Below, in pieces: positions 38,701 to 48,140 of a stretch of DNA of 64,000 nt. The first letter of the stretch is position 1, and each line of letters starts with the position of its first letter. The position numbers and the translations under genes are program-made. This stretch comes from Serratia symbiotica (lineage in GTDB: Bacteria; Pseudomonadota; Gammaproteobacteria; Enterobacterales; Enterobacteriaceae): positions 1-64,000 of the forward strand of contig NZ_CP050856.1 of assembly GCF_000821185.2 (NCBI RefSeq), written 5' to 3'. The notes beneath the pieces are model-generated. The model was not told the origin of the DNA, made no database searches, and saw nothing but the letters and a program-made list of their open reading frames with translations.

Positions 38701-41700
38701 GCTTAGGCGATCCTATTGAGTATCAGTCTGTGGCAGCTGTGTTCGCTGGACGCCAGGCCCGTGATCCGCTCTGGCTGGGCTCGGTGAAAACTAATATCGG
38801 ACATCTTGAAGCAGCTGCGGGTGCGTCGGGACTGGTTAAAACCATTCTGGCACTGGAAAAAGCCACCATACCGCCCCACGCGGGACTCAATCAGCTTAAT
38901 CCGCTAATTGATCTCACCAGCATTCCGGCCGCGATCCCCAGCAAAAACCAGCCGTGGCCGCAACGTGCCGCCCCAAGACGCGCGGGAGTAACTTCTTACG
39001 GTTTCGCGGGTACGCTCTCTCATGTGATTCTTGAGCAGGCACCGTCCTTCTCACGTCCTGAACCCATGGCTGACTCACAGCCGCAACTCTGCGTGTTCTC
39101 TGCCCGCTCTACCGAGGCGCTGGAACAGATGCGCCAACAGTGGATAGAACAATGTAACGATGATCTGCCGCTGAATGCCGTTGCCGCCAGCCTCGCGCGT
39201 CAGCGTGATCACCACCCTCTGCGTCTGGCCGTGGTGGCGAGCAATGCTGCTGAGTTTTGTGAGCGGTTAACGCAAGCACAGGCCAGTGAAGTGGTGGTAC
39301 AGGCACCTCGCATCGGCTTTATGTTTACCGGTCAGGGGGCCCAATATGCGGGGATGTCTCGTGAGCTGTATGCGCTTGAACCGGCGTTTCGTCAGTCGCT
39401 GGATGAGGCCGACCACGTGTTACAGCCCTGGCTTGGGGCATCGCTGATTGCCCGTCTGCACGATGAGACATGGGACGAGATCAATCAAACAGAGTGGACC
39501 CAGCCCGCCCTATTCGCTGTGGGCTATGCGCTGGCCAGGCTGTGGCAAAGCTATGGTGTGCAACCGACAGTATTGGCAGGTCACTCGATTGGCGAATTTG
39601 CGGCGATGGTTATCGCGGGTGGTTGGACACTGGCGCATGCCGCGCGTTTGATTGTGACGCGTGCGCGTTTGATGCAGGCCCTTCCTGCAGGAGGAGGCAT
39701 GCTGGCCGTGCGACTCAGTGCGGCGGAATGCGGAGCTAGGCTGGCAACGAGCGATGGCATTCGTCTCTCGATTGCCGCGTTAAATGGCACCGAAGATACG
39801 GTGCTGGCCGGCGATATACGGCTGTTGGACACCCTGCGCCAACAGTTTGAGGCGGAAGACATTAGCGCCAGGCCCTTACAGGTATCACATGCCTTCCACT
39901 CCCCCTTACTGGAACCGATGCTGGATGAGTGGCGACAGGCGTGCGAAGCGGTAACCTGTGACCTGCCAACGCTGCCCTTTATTTCGACGCTCACTGGCGA
40001 AACGCTGACCGTGCCCGCTGATGCGGATTACTGGTGCCGCCATGCGCGACAGCCCGTACAGTTCTGGCCCGCATTACAGCAAATGGCAGAGCAATGTGAT
40101 GTGCTGTTGGAGATAGGCCCGCACAGTATTCTTACGGCGTTGGCACAGCGTCATTTACTGCAACATCCTGCATCCCATCCGGTGAACGTGGTGGGCAGCC
40201 AGCGACGCGGTGGAGGTGAGATTGCCACACTGCGTGAGGCGATGCAGGTGCTCTATCTTCAAGGTGTGGACTTCAATTGGGATGAACCACAAGCGTCAGC
40301 CTTTTCCGCGCCTCCACTCTCATCACGTCAATTGCCGCGCTATCCGTTCCATCGACAGACGTGGTGGCTGGAATACGACAGTGATGCGCCGCGTGAACCG
40401 TTACCGTTGCAACCGCAGCCATCGCACAGCCGCGCAGAACCAGTACCGCTCTACACCCAGCAGTGGGAAACGCTGGAGATTTCCGAAAACCCCGGCAAGA
40501 GCGCGCGTTATCGATTGTTTGGTGAAGAACCGTTGGCCCCCTCACTGTTGGCGGCCTTTGCCGAACAAGGATTAACGGCAGCGTGGTGCCATAACGGTGA
40601 AGCGTTGTTGAACAACTGGCACCAGGATGATGTCGCCGTTTACCTGCCTGGCAGCGATGCATGGCCGCTGATCGCCACACTCAAACAGATGCAGCATCAC
40701 AACATCGCTCTGCGTATTCTGGTGCTAAGTGAAGAAGCGCAGGCAACCGGCAATGAAGGTTGCGATCCTGACCAGGCCGCAGTCTGGGGCGCGGCGCGCG
40801 CGCTGGCGATTGAGTATCCTGCCTGCAAATGGCTGCTGCTGGATGTTTCAGGACTGACCACGGCGGCAGTGCGCGTTGCTGCACTGCATCGCGCGGCTGC
40901 CCGCTTTGGGCTTGATGATGCATTAATGCTGCGCGACAACCAGTGGCTGCGCCCTTGCCTGACGCCAGTATCTGATGAGCAGCTTGAGGCTTCCCAACTC
41001 TTCAATGTCTCAGCGGATGAAACCGTTTTGGTGGTGGGCGCATGGGGTGCGTTGGGCCGTTACATCAGTGAATGGCTGGTGGATAACGGTGCGCGCCATC
41101 TTGTGCTCTCCGGGCGTAAGCCGCCGGGAACACACTGGCAGCCGTGGTTAAACTGGCTGCGAGGGCGCGGTGTGGAATTGTTCTGCACGGAGGCAGATAT
41201 CAGCCATTCACAGCAGGTTGATGCGCTGTTTCAACGGATCGATGCGCTTGAACGTCCCTTGGCGGGGGTATTCCACTGTGCGGGCGTTGGTCGCTTTAAT
41301 CCACTTGAGGAGATCACTGAAGAGGATTATCACGCCGTCACATCGGCAAAAATGAAAGGAACGGCCCTGCTGGATCGTGCAACGCGCCACCGCGCACACC
41401 GTTGGTTCGTTTGCTTTACCTCGATTGCCGGTGTGTGGGGCAGCCGTTTGCAGATCCACTACGGAGCAGCTAACGCATGGCAGGATGCCCTGATGCGTCA
41501 GCGTCGACATCTTGGCTTACCCGGCATGAGTGTGTCATGGGGGCCGTGGAGTGGAGGCGCTGGCATGTCGGAAGTGGATACCTCGCTGCTTAATTATCTG
41601 CGTATCGCAGGCATTTATCGCCAGTCGCCAGCGCGGTATCTGGCTACGCTGGATCGCTTATTTGCCGCCGGGGATCGCGCCAGTGCGCATGCCGCCGTTT

Positions 41701-44700
41701 GGCTGGCTGCGGAAGTTGACTGGGGTAAATTCGTGCCGATGTTTAGTCTTTACCATCCCACGCACTTATTCCGCCGCTGTCTTGAGCAACAATCGCAGGC
41801 GCTGCCTGCTGTTGAAGCGCCAGACCTGAGCGAACTGACTCAACTGCCAGCAGAAGCCCAGCAGCAACTGATCGAGCAGTTTGTACGCAATGAACTGGGG
41901 CGCACATTGCGCATGTCACCGCAGGCGATTGAACCGGATGCTGAGTTACTGGCTCTGGGCATGGACTCGATTCTGGTGATGGACTTTGCACGCAGCTGTC
42001 AGAGTCAGCTAGGTATTCGCTGTGAGTTAAGAGCCCTGTTTGAGCACAGCACGCCGGCGCGGCTGGTGCACTATCTGAAGGCTCAACTGCCTTATGTCGC
42101 AGCAGTTCGCGACAACGAACTGCATGAGGTTGCTCTGCAACACGACGCAATCGGGCGCTATCAACCTTTCCCGTTAACGGAGCTGCAATATGCCTACTGG
42201 ATTGGTCGTCAGGATCACTACGCGCTGGGTGGTGTGGCCTGTCATGCCTACCTCGAGGCCGATGCGGCCGTACCGCTTGATGTCACGCTACTGGAGCACT
42301 GCTGGAATCAGCTGATTGAACGCCATGACGCGCTGCGATTAGTGATCGAAGAGAGTGGACAACAGCGTGTGCTGCGTGACGTTACACCTTACCGCATTCC
42401 GATCGCGGATCTGCGTCACTGTTCTAAACAAGATGCTGAGCAGCAGAGTTTGTTGTGCCGAAGCACACTCTCACATCAAGTGCTGCCATGCGACCGGTGG
42501 CCTATGTTTGATTTGCGCGTCGCGCTGCTGCCAGAAGGCGGTAGTCGCCTCTTCATCAGTATCGATATGTTGATCAATGACGCCACCAGTAGCCAGATTT
42601 TGTGGGAAGAGTTGGTTGCGCTCTATAGCGCAAACGGAGACATCAAAGAGGCCGGACTTGCGCCATTCACGCTGACCTTCCGCGATTACGTACTGGCGCG
42701 TCAAGACCGTCAGGGCGCGCGACTTAACCAATGGCAAGAAGATCGCGAATACTGGTTGGCGCGATTACCCACCCTGCCCGCAGCACCACAGCTGCCGCTC
42801 AACAATGAACGTCTGATGCAGACGCATCCGCACTTTACGCGTCGTCAACAAACGTTGTCAGCCAATAAATGGCAAATGTTGCGTGAGCGTGCCTCACAAC
42901 AGGGGATTACGCCCGCTTCACTGCTGATCGCCGCCTTCTCGCAGGTGTTGGCAGCCTGGAGCAGCGAGCCGGCGTTCTGCCTGAATCTCACTATCTTTGA
43001 TCGTTTAGGCAGTCACGAAGATGTACAACGCATGGTGGGTGATTTCACCGCTGTAACACTGTTAGCACTGGATAATGACCCGCAGCTCTGCTTTGCAGAA
43101 CAGGCACAGCAGGTGAACGGTGCCGTACTGGAGAGTTTGCAACATCGTCAGTTCAGCGCAGTGGATGTGCTGCGTGAATGGAACCGGGGTCGTGAACAGC
43201 AGGCATTGGTGAGCATGCCGGTGGTGTTTACCAGCCAACTTGGCGTCAGCGATCCCACGAAAGGCGCGGCGCAAAGTCCGCTGGGTGACATCCGCTACGG
43301 GCTCAGTCAGACACCGCAGGTGTGGCTCGATCATCAGGCCAGTGAGATGGACGGCGCGCTGGTCTATAACTGGGATATGGTCGATGATCTGTTCCTGCCA
43401 GGCGTGGCCGAAGCGATGTTCAGCGCCTATGCGCAGTTACTGGAGCAGCTGGCGGATGCTTCTTTCGACTGGCAGAAAAGGTTGCCTGCGTTGCTGCCCC
43501 CTGCCCAAAAAGAGAAGCGTTTGCAGGTCAACGCCACCCACCAACCCCTCAGTGAGATGACCCTCGATGGCCTGTTCTGGCGTCAGGTCGAACGCTGCCC
43601 TCAAGCGCCTGCGCTGGTGAGTGCGGAAGGGCGTTGGTGCTATCAAGATTTAGCGAGATGGAGCCTGGGTATCGTATGGCAGTTGCAGGACTTGGGGGTA
43701 GTGCGTGGCGAGCGTGTGGCGGTGGTGATGCACAAAGGTGCATCTCAGATTGCCGCATGTCTGGCGATTCAGACTCTGGGGGCCGCCTGGGTACCGCTTG
43801 CGGATGATATCCCTGGCAAGCGTCTCGACACTATTTTGCAAGGCAGTGCGATTCGTTTGCTGCTGGTGCAGCCTGAAAATCTTGCCCGTTTTAGCGAGTA
43901 CGGCACCTGTGTCGTGGTCGATGCAACTGACCCTGTCGAGAGCGATAAGGCTGTGCCTCGCGTTCATCAGCCCGATGACGCTGCCTACGTGATTTACACC
44001 TCCGGTTCAACCGGCACCCCCAAAGGGGTACTGATTCATCACCGTGGCGCGGTTAACACGGTGCTTGACGTCAACCGCCGCTTTGGTGTGAACGAACAGG
44101 ATCGCGTATTGAGTCTCTCTTCACTGTGGTTCGATTTAGCGGTGTATGACCTGTACGGCACCTTCGCCGCAGGAGGCACCTTAGTGTTGCCGGAAGCTGA
44201 AGCGACACGTGACCCGACGCGCTGGCTGCAATGGTTGGAACAGGAGCAGGTGAGCGTTTGGAATTCAGTGCCCGCCCTGCTCGACCTCTTGCTCAGTGAG
44301 GCGGCCCATCATGCGCAACCCCTGACTTCACTGCGCAAGGTTTACCTCAGTGGAGACTGGATCCCGTTGAGTCTGCCTGAGCGTTTGCAGCTGGCGGCGC
44401 CGCAAGCGCGATTGGTCGCGATGGGGGGAGCCACGGAAGCATCGATTTGGTCCAACTGGTTTAATGTTGAACACATTGAGAGCGACTGGAGCGCTATTCC
44501 TTATGGCTATCCGCTGACTAACCAGGCGTATCACGTATTGGACGGATCGCTGCGTGACAGACCAGACTACGTCACCGGGGACCTTTACATATCGGGTGCT
44601 GGCGTTGCAGTCGGTTATGAAAATGACGCGCAGCGCACCGCAGAGAGCTTTATCGAGCATAACAGTCAGCGTCTGTACCGTACTGGCGATCTGGCGCGTT

Positions 44701-47700
44701 ACTGGTCTGATGGCACGCTAGAGTTTTTAGGTCGTCGAGATTTTCAGGTGAAAATTGCAGGCAACCGCATCGAATTGGGTGAGATAGAGGCAGTGCTACG
44801 GCAACATCCCGCGGTGAAAGAGGCGGTGGTTGATACCTTGGGTGAAGCGCGCGGCGAGAAAAGGTTAGCGGCCTGGTTGGTACAGCATAAGCACACCCAG
44901 CATGCGCATCAGGTGCTTGAGGCGAACATCAGTCACGAGGACTGGCGTGCACAATTGGATGCTGCACGTTCACCGCTGAGTGATGCGACTTCAATGGCCT
45001 CATTAACGCGCTTCTGGTCATTCATCGACCAACTCGGGCTAAGAGCCATGGCCGATGTTTTGGCATTATCAGGGGCGGCACCGCTGGCCACCAGCGCAGA
45101 ATTTAGCCAACTGGTGGCACGTTGGCAAACCCTGTTGCACGAGGCTCCGCCAGACTGGGCGCTATTGAGGGAACAGGCTGCTTCGCTCGGCTTACCCGAG
45201 GAATCACTGGCACGCTTACAGCAGGGCGCAGCCGACCGTTTACAGGTGTTGCGTGGTGAAAAGAGTGCGCTGGAGTTGTTCTATAGCAATGACGATCGAC
45301 TGTCACCCGAGCAGCTGACCCAGGCACATCCGCTGAACACATCGCTTATCTCCTCACTGGCACAAGCGATCCAGGCTTTCACTCATCGCACCGGCCGTAC
45401 GCCTCGCATTCTTGAGTTGGGTGGGCGCAGCGGCGTGGCCAGTCAGACCTTGTTGCGAGCACTGAACGGCAGCGCGGTGGAGTATCACTTTACCGATGCT
45501 TCACCGTTACTGGTACAGCAGGCAGAACGTCGCCTGCATGCTGAGGAGGCTCAGCGCTTACATTTCACTACGCTGGATATCGACAAACACGCGCTCAGCG
45601 ATATGCCTCGTTTCGATATGGTGATTGCGTTTAATGCCCTACATCGGAGCGCCAATCTGCCGCAGCTGATGACGCGCCTGCAAAATCTACTGCTGCCGGG
45701 CGGTAGCTTGTGGGCTGCGGAAATGACGCGTAACAGCCCATTCCAGCTCGCCACCGTTGCGTTGTTAGAAGGTGGATACAGCCACTTTGAAGACCTGCGA
45801 GCTGCAGAATCACTGCCTTTACTTAGCGCCAGGCAGTGGCAAGCACTCTGCCTGGCGCAGGGCTTTGCCGCCAGCCACACGTTAAGCAGCAGCGAAGACA
45901 GCGGCTTCCATCTGGTTGTGGCACAGATGCCAGAAACGCTGTGGCAATTTACTCCTGCCTCGCTGGTTGAGGTGATACGGCAACAACTTCCGGGCTATAT
46001 GGTCCCGCAGCAGTTCTTCTGCCTGGATGCGCTTCCGCTCTCTCCGACGGGCAAAGTGGCCCGCGCTGCACTGCCGCGTCCGCAATCCCAGCGCCCTGCT
46101 CTCACAACAGAACGTACCGACTGGCAAGGAGAAACCGCGCAGTTAGCGGAAATCTGGAGTGAACTGCTGGGCGGCATCTGGCCTGCCGCTGACAGTCACT
46201 TCTTTGAAGCCGGCGGCGACAGTTTGATGGCGGTACGCCTGGTAGAGAAGGTGCGTCACCGCTTGCAACGTCAGGTGGCGCTGCGCGATCTCTTTACCGC
46301 AGCACGTTTCGCAGAGTTTTCAGCTGTGGTTAGTGCGGCGCAGCAAGGAGAAGAGCGTCCTCTTACACTGACCGCGGATCCCGCACAGCGCGAACAACCT
46401 TTCCCACTCACTGATGTGCAGCAGGCTTACTGGATTGGTCGTCAAAGCGGACTGCCATTAAGTGGAGTTGCAACGCATCTCTATGTGGAAATTGAGGTCG
46501 AAAACATTGCACCTGCAGCACTGGAGAACGCCTGGAAACGGCTGATTCAGCGCCATGAGATGTTGCGGGCAGTGATTGACGATCAAGGATATCAACGCAT
46601 TCTGTCGCAGGTGCCGGACTATCCGTTAGCGTGCGTTGATTTGTCTCAGGCATCGGACGCAGCGCGCAGCGCGTGGGAAAGCGAGGTTCGCGAGACGCTG
46701 GGACATGAGGTGCACGATACCACGCAATGGCCGTTGTTTACGCTACGTGCTGCGCAGTGGGATCAGCAGTGCCTGCGCCTGTGCATCAGCCTCGATAACC
46801 TGATTTGTGATGGCCGTTCGATGGTGATGCTGTTGTCCGAATGGGCATTGCTGGCTCGAGCACCAGACCAGCCGTTACCCGTGCTGGACCTCAGCTTCCG
46901 CGACTATGTCTTGGCGCAACCGCAGTGGCAGTCGCATCCCGCCTGGCAACGCGCGCTGGACTATTGGCTATCACGGCTGGATAGCTTGCCGCCAGCGCCA
47001 CAGCTGCCGGTTGATGATGCCGAACTCAAGAGTGTGCAACCGCACTTCACTCGCTATCAGGCTCAACTCGAACCGGATGACTGGCAACAGCTGCGCCAGC
47101 ATGCTGCGCGATCGGGTATTACACCCAACGCGCTGTTGCTCACGGTGTGGGGTTATGTGTTGGCTAACTGGAGTCGTGAGCGGCATTTCACGCTCAATTT
47201 GACTCTGTTCCAGCGCCCCGATGTTCATCCGCAAATGAGCGCGCTGGTGGGGGATTTCACTTCGCTCAGCTTACTGCGTTGTGATTTCCGTACGCCCACC
47301 GCGTTTATCCAACAGGCGCAGGCATTACAACAGCAGCTTGGCGACGATCTCAGCCACAGTGAGGTTTCAGCGGTGCGGGTGCTACGTGAAGCGGCGCGGC
47401 GTTTTGGTCGGGTTGATGCCATGTCGATGCCGGTGGTATTCACCAGCGGGTTGGGAGTGGATAACCGTGGCAGCGATGCCAGCGTGGCAGCCGACTGGCT
47501 GGGGGAGTTTGGTTGGAGCGTTAGCCAAACGCCACAAGTGTGGATTGACCACCAGGTGGTCGAACGCCACGGTGCCTTGGTCTTCAGTTGGGACTGTGTC
47601 GATGCACTGTTCCCGGCAGGATTGATGCGGGAGTTGTTTGGTCACTATCAGCAATTACTTGAACGTTTGGCGCACGATGAAAACGCCTGGCAGCAGGATA

Positions 47701-48092
47701 TAGCCCTCTGGCTGCCAGCTTATGTCCAGCACGCTGATGCACCGAAAGCCTGGTCGCTGCCTGCACAGGCAATCGCCACGCCTACGGCCGATGAGACCTT
47801 AACGCAGCAAATCTGTGATTTGCTGATGCAGATCAGCGGTGAAAGTCACATCGATCCAACGCGCAACTTCTTCGAAGCAGGTGCAACTTCGCTGCACTTG
47901 ATCCGACTCCGCCAGCAACTGCAGCAGCGTTTAAAAATCGATTTCCCGTTGGTCACGCTGTTCGATGCAGCAACACCGCGCGCATTGGCGGCCCGCTTAA
48001 TGCCGGGGACCGCCTCGGTGCCACATGAAATCAATTCCGGCGAGTCACGCCTGCTGGCACGCCAGCGTCGTCGTCACCAGCGCCAACGTTAA
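35730..48092 (+). CDS. Hybrid PKS-NRPS: FAAL-ACP-KS-AT-KR-ACP-Cy-A-PCP-Cy-PCP
   Basis: A 4,120-residue megasynthase with the layout of MicC of micacocidin synthesis. FAAL (1-565; YTSGSTGEPKG, SYGLAEATL, GRLKDLIIIRGE) adenylates a fatty acid and loads ACP1 (Ser about 628). KS (686-1,105; DTACSSS, HGTGTR, NIGHLEAAAG) and AT (1,197-1,485; GHSIGEF, and HAFH typical of malonyl) extend it; KR (1,570-2,000) keeps Ser, Tyr and Asn (CFTSIAG, HYGAAN). Family knowledge: such iterative PKSs make a 6-alkylsalicyl starter. ACP2 (about 2,077), Cy1 (DMLINDATS), A (cysteine type by family, GGATEASIWSN) with an embedded MT-like domain whose SAM motif is degenerate (LELGGRSG), PCP1, Cy2 (DNLICDGRS) and PCP2 add two heterocycles. 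The ATG behind GAGG is used, 14 codons inside the open frame, which begins at a GTG. Confidence 0.93.
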   Translation: MAEQRQISYGWTTLTAAIDQHAQQTPDSPALRFLSLDGQMQTLTFSEVAAQAQALAARLQQQAQAGSMALILHPSGLDYVVSLLACFYAGIVAVPVNLSGAARVKRVLGKLEAIAKDCQPQLILTGREIARDSAESLRAFADQFQLRCLLTDEAVPSEQVNFVPPILDGNTLAFLQYTSGSTGEPKGVINRHSNLLANLDFLTCLTLPDEDCVVASWLPLYHDMGLIMGILSPLVYGNTALYLPPVTFVQDPLRWLELASEYRATVLPCPNFALQRCLDAAEREPERLTQLDLSAVKSLVPSAEPVSAQQMMNFWWCFARCGLRLSAMKPSYGLAEATLIAAGNRAPEPVFLDVDRDALLNNEVLISSAPAPTTRRYVGCGNDFGEGQLRIVNPDEARFCRPDEVGEIWLSGAAIAHGYWQREAETQHTFHATVAGDEHHWLRTGDLGFVHQEQLFITGRLKDLIIIRGECHYPNDLETTAVGAHPLALSDGAAAFAVPAAENEDEQLVIVLECQRAKQEELLQCVERVRQRIAEEHQLNAWQIIPVRKGTLLRTTSGKVRRNALREAWQQDQLHRLLAETSDIHPSTASHQSGIARWLAQQVAEILGNVAARHIDPQRSLFSYGLDSLGATTLIARIRQHYDVTLQESDLYDSPGTAALASRIDGTLSPEAETVAASEKKAADEPVAIIGMAFRLPGSEGEEAQDDDTFWQLLSQGASAIRPMPIERFRRSENIPGFGAYLNNPADFDASFFGLSPREAINTDPQQRMLLEVSWHALEDAGLRPSALRGADVGVYVGIGTGDYSHIPFITGEKSHLDAYYGTGNSFAAACGRLSYFYGWEGPSVAVDTACSSSHSALHMACQAIRLGECDMAMAAGVKLQLLPEVDEVLHKAGMLAADGHCKTFDAAADGYVRGEGCVAFLLKPLSQALADGDEIRAVIRGSLVRQDGASSSLSAPNGEAQRRLLQRVLARANLSPDDIDYLELHGTGTRLGDPIEYQSVAAVFAGRQARDPLWLGSVKTNIGHLEAAAGASGLVKTILALEKATIPPHAGLNQLNPLIDLTSIPAAIPSKNQPWPQRAAPRRAGVTSYGFAGTLSHVILEQAPSFSRPEPMADSQPQLCVFSARSTEALEQMRQQWIEQCNDDLPLNAVAASLARQRDHHPLRLAVVASNAAEFCERLTQAQASEVVVQAPRIGFMFTGQGAQYAGMSRELYALEPAFRQSLDEADHVLQPWLGASLIARLHDETWDEINQTEWTQPALFAVGYALARLWQSYGVQPTVLAGHSIGEFAAMVIAGGWTLAHAARLIVTRARLMQALPAGGGMLAVRLSAAECGARLATSDGIRLSIAALNGTEDTVLAGDIRLLDTLRQQFEAEDISARPLQVSHAFHSPLLEPMLDEWRQACEAVTCDLPTLPFISTLTGETLTVPADADYWCRHARQPVQFWPALQQMAEQCDVLLEIGPHSILTALAQRHLLQHPASHPVNVVGSQRRGGGEIATLREAMQVLYLQGVDFNWDEPQASAFSAPPLSSRQLPRYPFHRQTWWLEYDSDAPREPLPLQPQPSHSRAEPVPLYTQQWETLEISENPGKSARYRLFGEEPLAPSLLAAFAEQGLTAAWCHNGEALLNNWHQDDVAVYLPGSDAWPLIATLKQMQHHNIALRILVLSEEAQATGNEGCDPDQAAVWGAARALAIEYPACKWLLLDVSGLTTAAVRVAALHRAAARFGLDDALMLRDNQWLRPCLTPVSDEQLEASQLFNVSADETVLVVGAWGALGRYISEWLVDNGARHLVLSGRKPPGTHWQPWLNWLRGRGVELFCTEADISHSQQVDALFQRIDALERPLAGVFHCAGVGRFNPLEEITEEDYHAVTSAKMKGTALLDRATRHRAHRWFVCFTSIAGVWGSRLQIHYGAANAWQDALMRQRRHLGLPGMSVSWGPWSGGAGMSEVDTSLLNYLRIAGIYRQSPARYLATLDRLFAAGDRASAHAAVWLAAEVDWGKFVPMFSLYHPTHLFRRCLEQQSQALPAVEAPDLSELTQLPAEAQQQLIEQFVRNELGRTLRMSPQAIEPDAELLALGMDSILVMDFARSCQSQLGIRCELRALFEHSTPARLVHYLKAQLPYVAAVRDNELHEVALQHDAIGRYQPFPLTELQYAYWIGRQDHYALGGVACHAYLEADAAVPLDVTLLEHCWNQLIERHDALRLVIEESGQQRVLRDVTPYRIPIADLRHCSKQDAEQQSLLCRSTLSHQVLPCDRWPMFDLRVALLPEGGSRLFISIDMLINDATSSQILWEELVALYSANGDIKEAGLAPFTLTFRDYVLARQDRQGARLNQWQEDREYWLARLPTLPAAPQLPLNNERLMQTHPHFTRRQQTLSANKWQMLRERASQQGITPASLLIAAFSQVLAAWSSEPAFCLNLTIFDRLGSHEDVQRMVGDFTAVTLLALDNDPQLCFAEQAQQVNGAVLESLQHRQFSAVDVLREWNRGREQQALVSMPVVFTSQLGVSDPTKGAAQSPLGDIRYGLSQTPQVWLDHQASEMDGALVYNWDMVDDLFLPGVAEAMFSAYAQLLEQLADASFDWQKRLPALLPPAQKEKRLQVNATHQPLSEMTLDGLFWRQVERCPQAPALVSAEGRWCYQDLARWSLGIVWQLQDLGVVRGERVAVVMHKGASQIAACLAIQTLGAAWVPLADDIPGKRLDTILQGSAIRLLLVQPENLARFSEYGTCVVVDATDPVESDKAVPRVHQPDDAAYVIYTSGSTGTPKGVLIHHRGAVNTVLDVNRRFGVNEQDRVLSLSSLWFDLAVYDLYGTFAAGGTLVLPEAEATRDPTRWLQWLEQEQVSVWNSVPALLDLLLSEAAHHAQPLTSLRKVYLSGDWIPLSLPERLQLAAPQARLVAMGGATEASIWSNWFNVEHIESDWSAIPYGYPLTNQAYHVLDGSLRDRPDYVTGDLYISGAGVAVGYENDAQRTAESFIEHNSQRLYRTGDLARYWSDGTLEFLGRRDFQVKIAGNRIELGEIEAVLRQHPAVKEAVVDTLGEARGEKRLAAWLVQHKHTQHAHQVLEANISHEDWRAQLDAARSPLSDATSMASLTRFWSFIDQLGLRAMADVLALSGAAPLATSAEFSQLVARWQTLLHEAPPDWALLREQAASLGLPEESLARLQQGAADRLQVLRGEKSALELFYSNDDRLSPEQLTQAHPLNTSLISSLAQAIQAFTHRTGRTPRILELGGRSGVASQTLLRALNGSAVEYHFTDASPLLVQQAERRLHAEEAQRLHFTTLDIDKHALSDMPRFDMVIAFNALHRSANLPQLMTRLQNLLLPGGSLWAAEMTRNSPFQLATVALLEGGYSHFEDLRAAESLPLLSARQWQALCLAQGFAASHTLSSSEDSGFHLVVAQMPETLWQFTPASLVEVIRQQLPGYMVPQQFFCLDALPLSPTGKVARAALPRPQSQRPALTTERTDWQGETAQLAEIWSELLGGIWPAADSHFFEAGGDSLMAVRLVEKVRHRLQRQVALRDLFTAARFAEFSAVVSAAQQGEERPLTLTADPAQREQPFPLTDVQQAYWIGRQSGLPLSGVATHLYVEIEVENIAPAALENAWKRLIQRHEMLRAVIDDQGYQRILSQVPDYPLACVDLSQASDAARSAWESEVRETLGHEVHDTTQWPLFTLRAAQWDQQCLRLCISLDNLICDGRSMVMLLSEWALLARAPDQPLPVLDLSFRDYVLAQPQWQSHPAWQRALDYWLSRLDSLPPAPQLPVDDAELKSVQPHFTRYQAQLEPDDWQQLRQHAARSGITPNALLLTVWGYVLANWSRERHFTLNLTLFQRPDVHPQMSALVGDFTSLSLLRCDFRTPTAFIQQAQALQQQLGDDLSHSEVSAVRVLREAARRFGRVDAMSMPVVFTSGLGVDNRGSDASVAADWLGEFGWSVSQTPQVWIDHQVVERHGALVFSWDCVDALFPAGLMRELFGHYQQLLERLAHDENAWQQDIALWLPAYVQHADAPKAWSLPAQAIATPTADETLTQQICDLLMQISGESHIDPTRNFFEAGATSLHLIRLRQQLQQRLKIDFPLVTLFDAATPRALAARLMPGTASVPHEINSGESRLLARQRRRHQRQR

Positions 48093-48097
48093 TGTTT

Positions 48098-48123
48098 CAG
48101 GCACGCCATGACTGGCGTGCCTG
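48098..48123 (+). promoter_or_regulatory. Intercistronic 11-bp perfect hairpin
   Basis: CAGGCACGCCA and TGGCGTGCCTG enclose a 4-nt loop in the only sizeable gap (48 nt) of the rightward operon. No T-run follows, so it is more likely a processing or stability element, or a partial attenuator, setting the ratio of the first synthase to the rest. Confidence 0.65.
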
Positions 48124-48140
48124 CCCAACCAGGATAAAAG

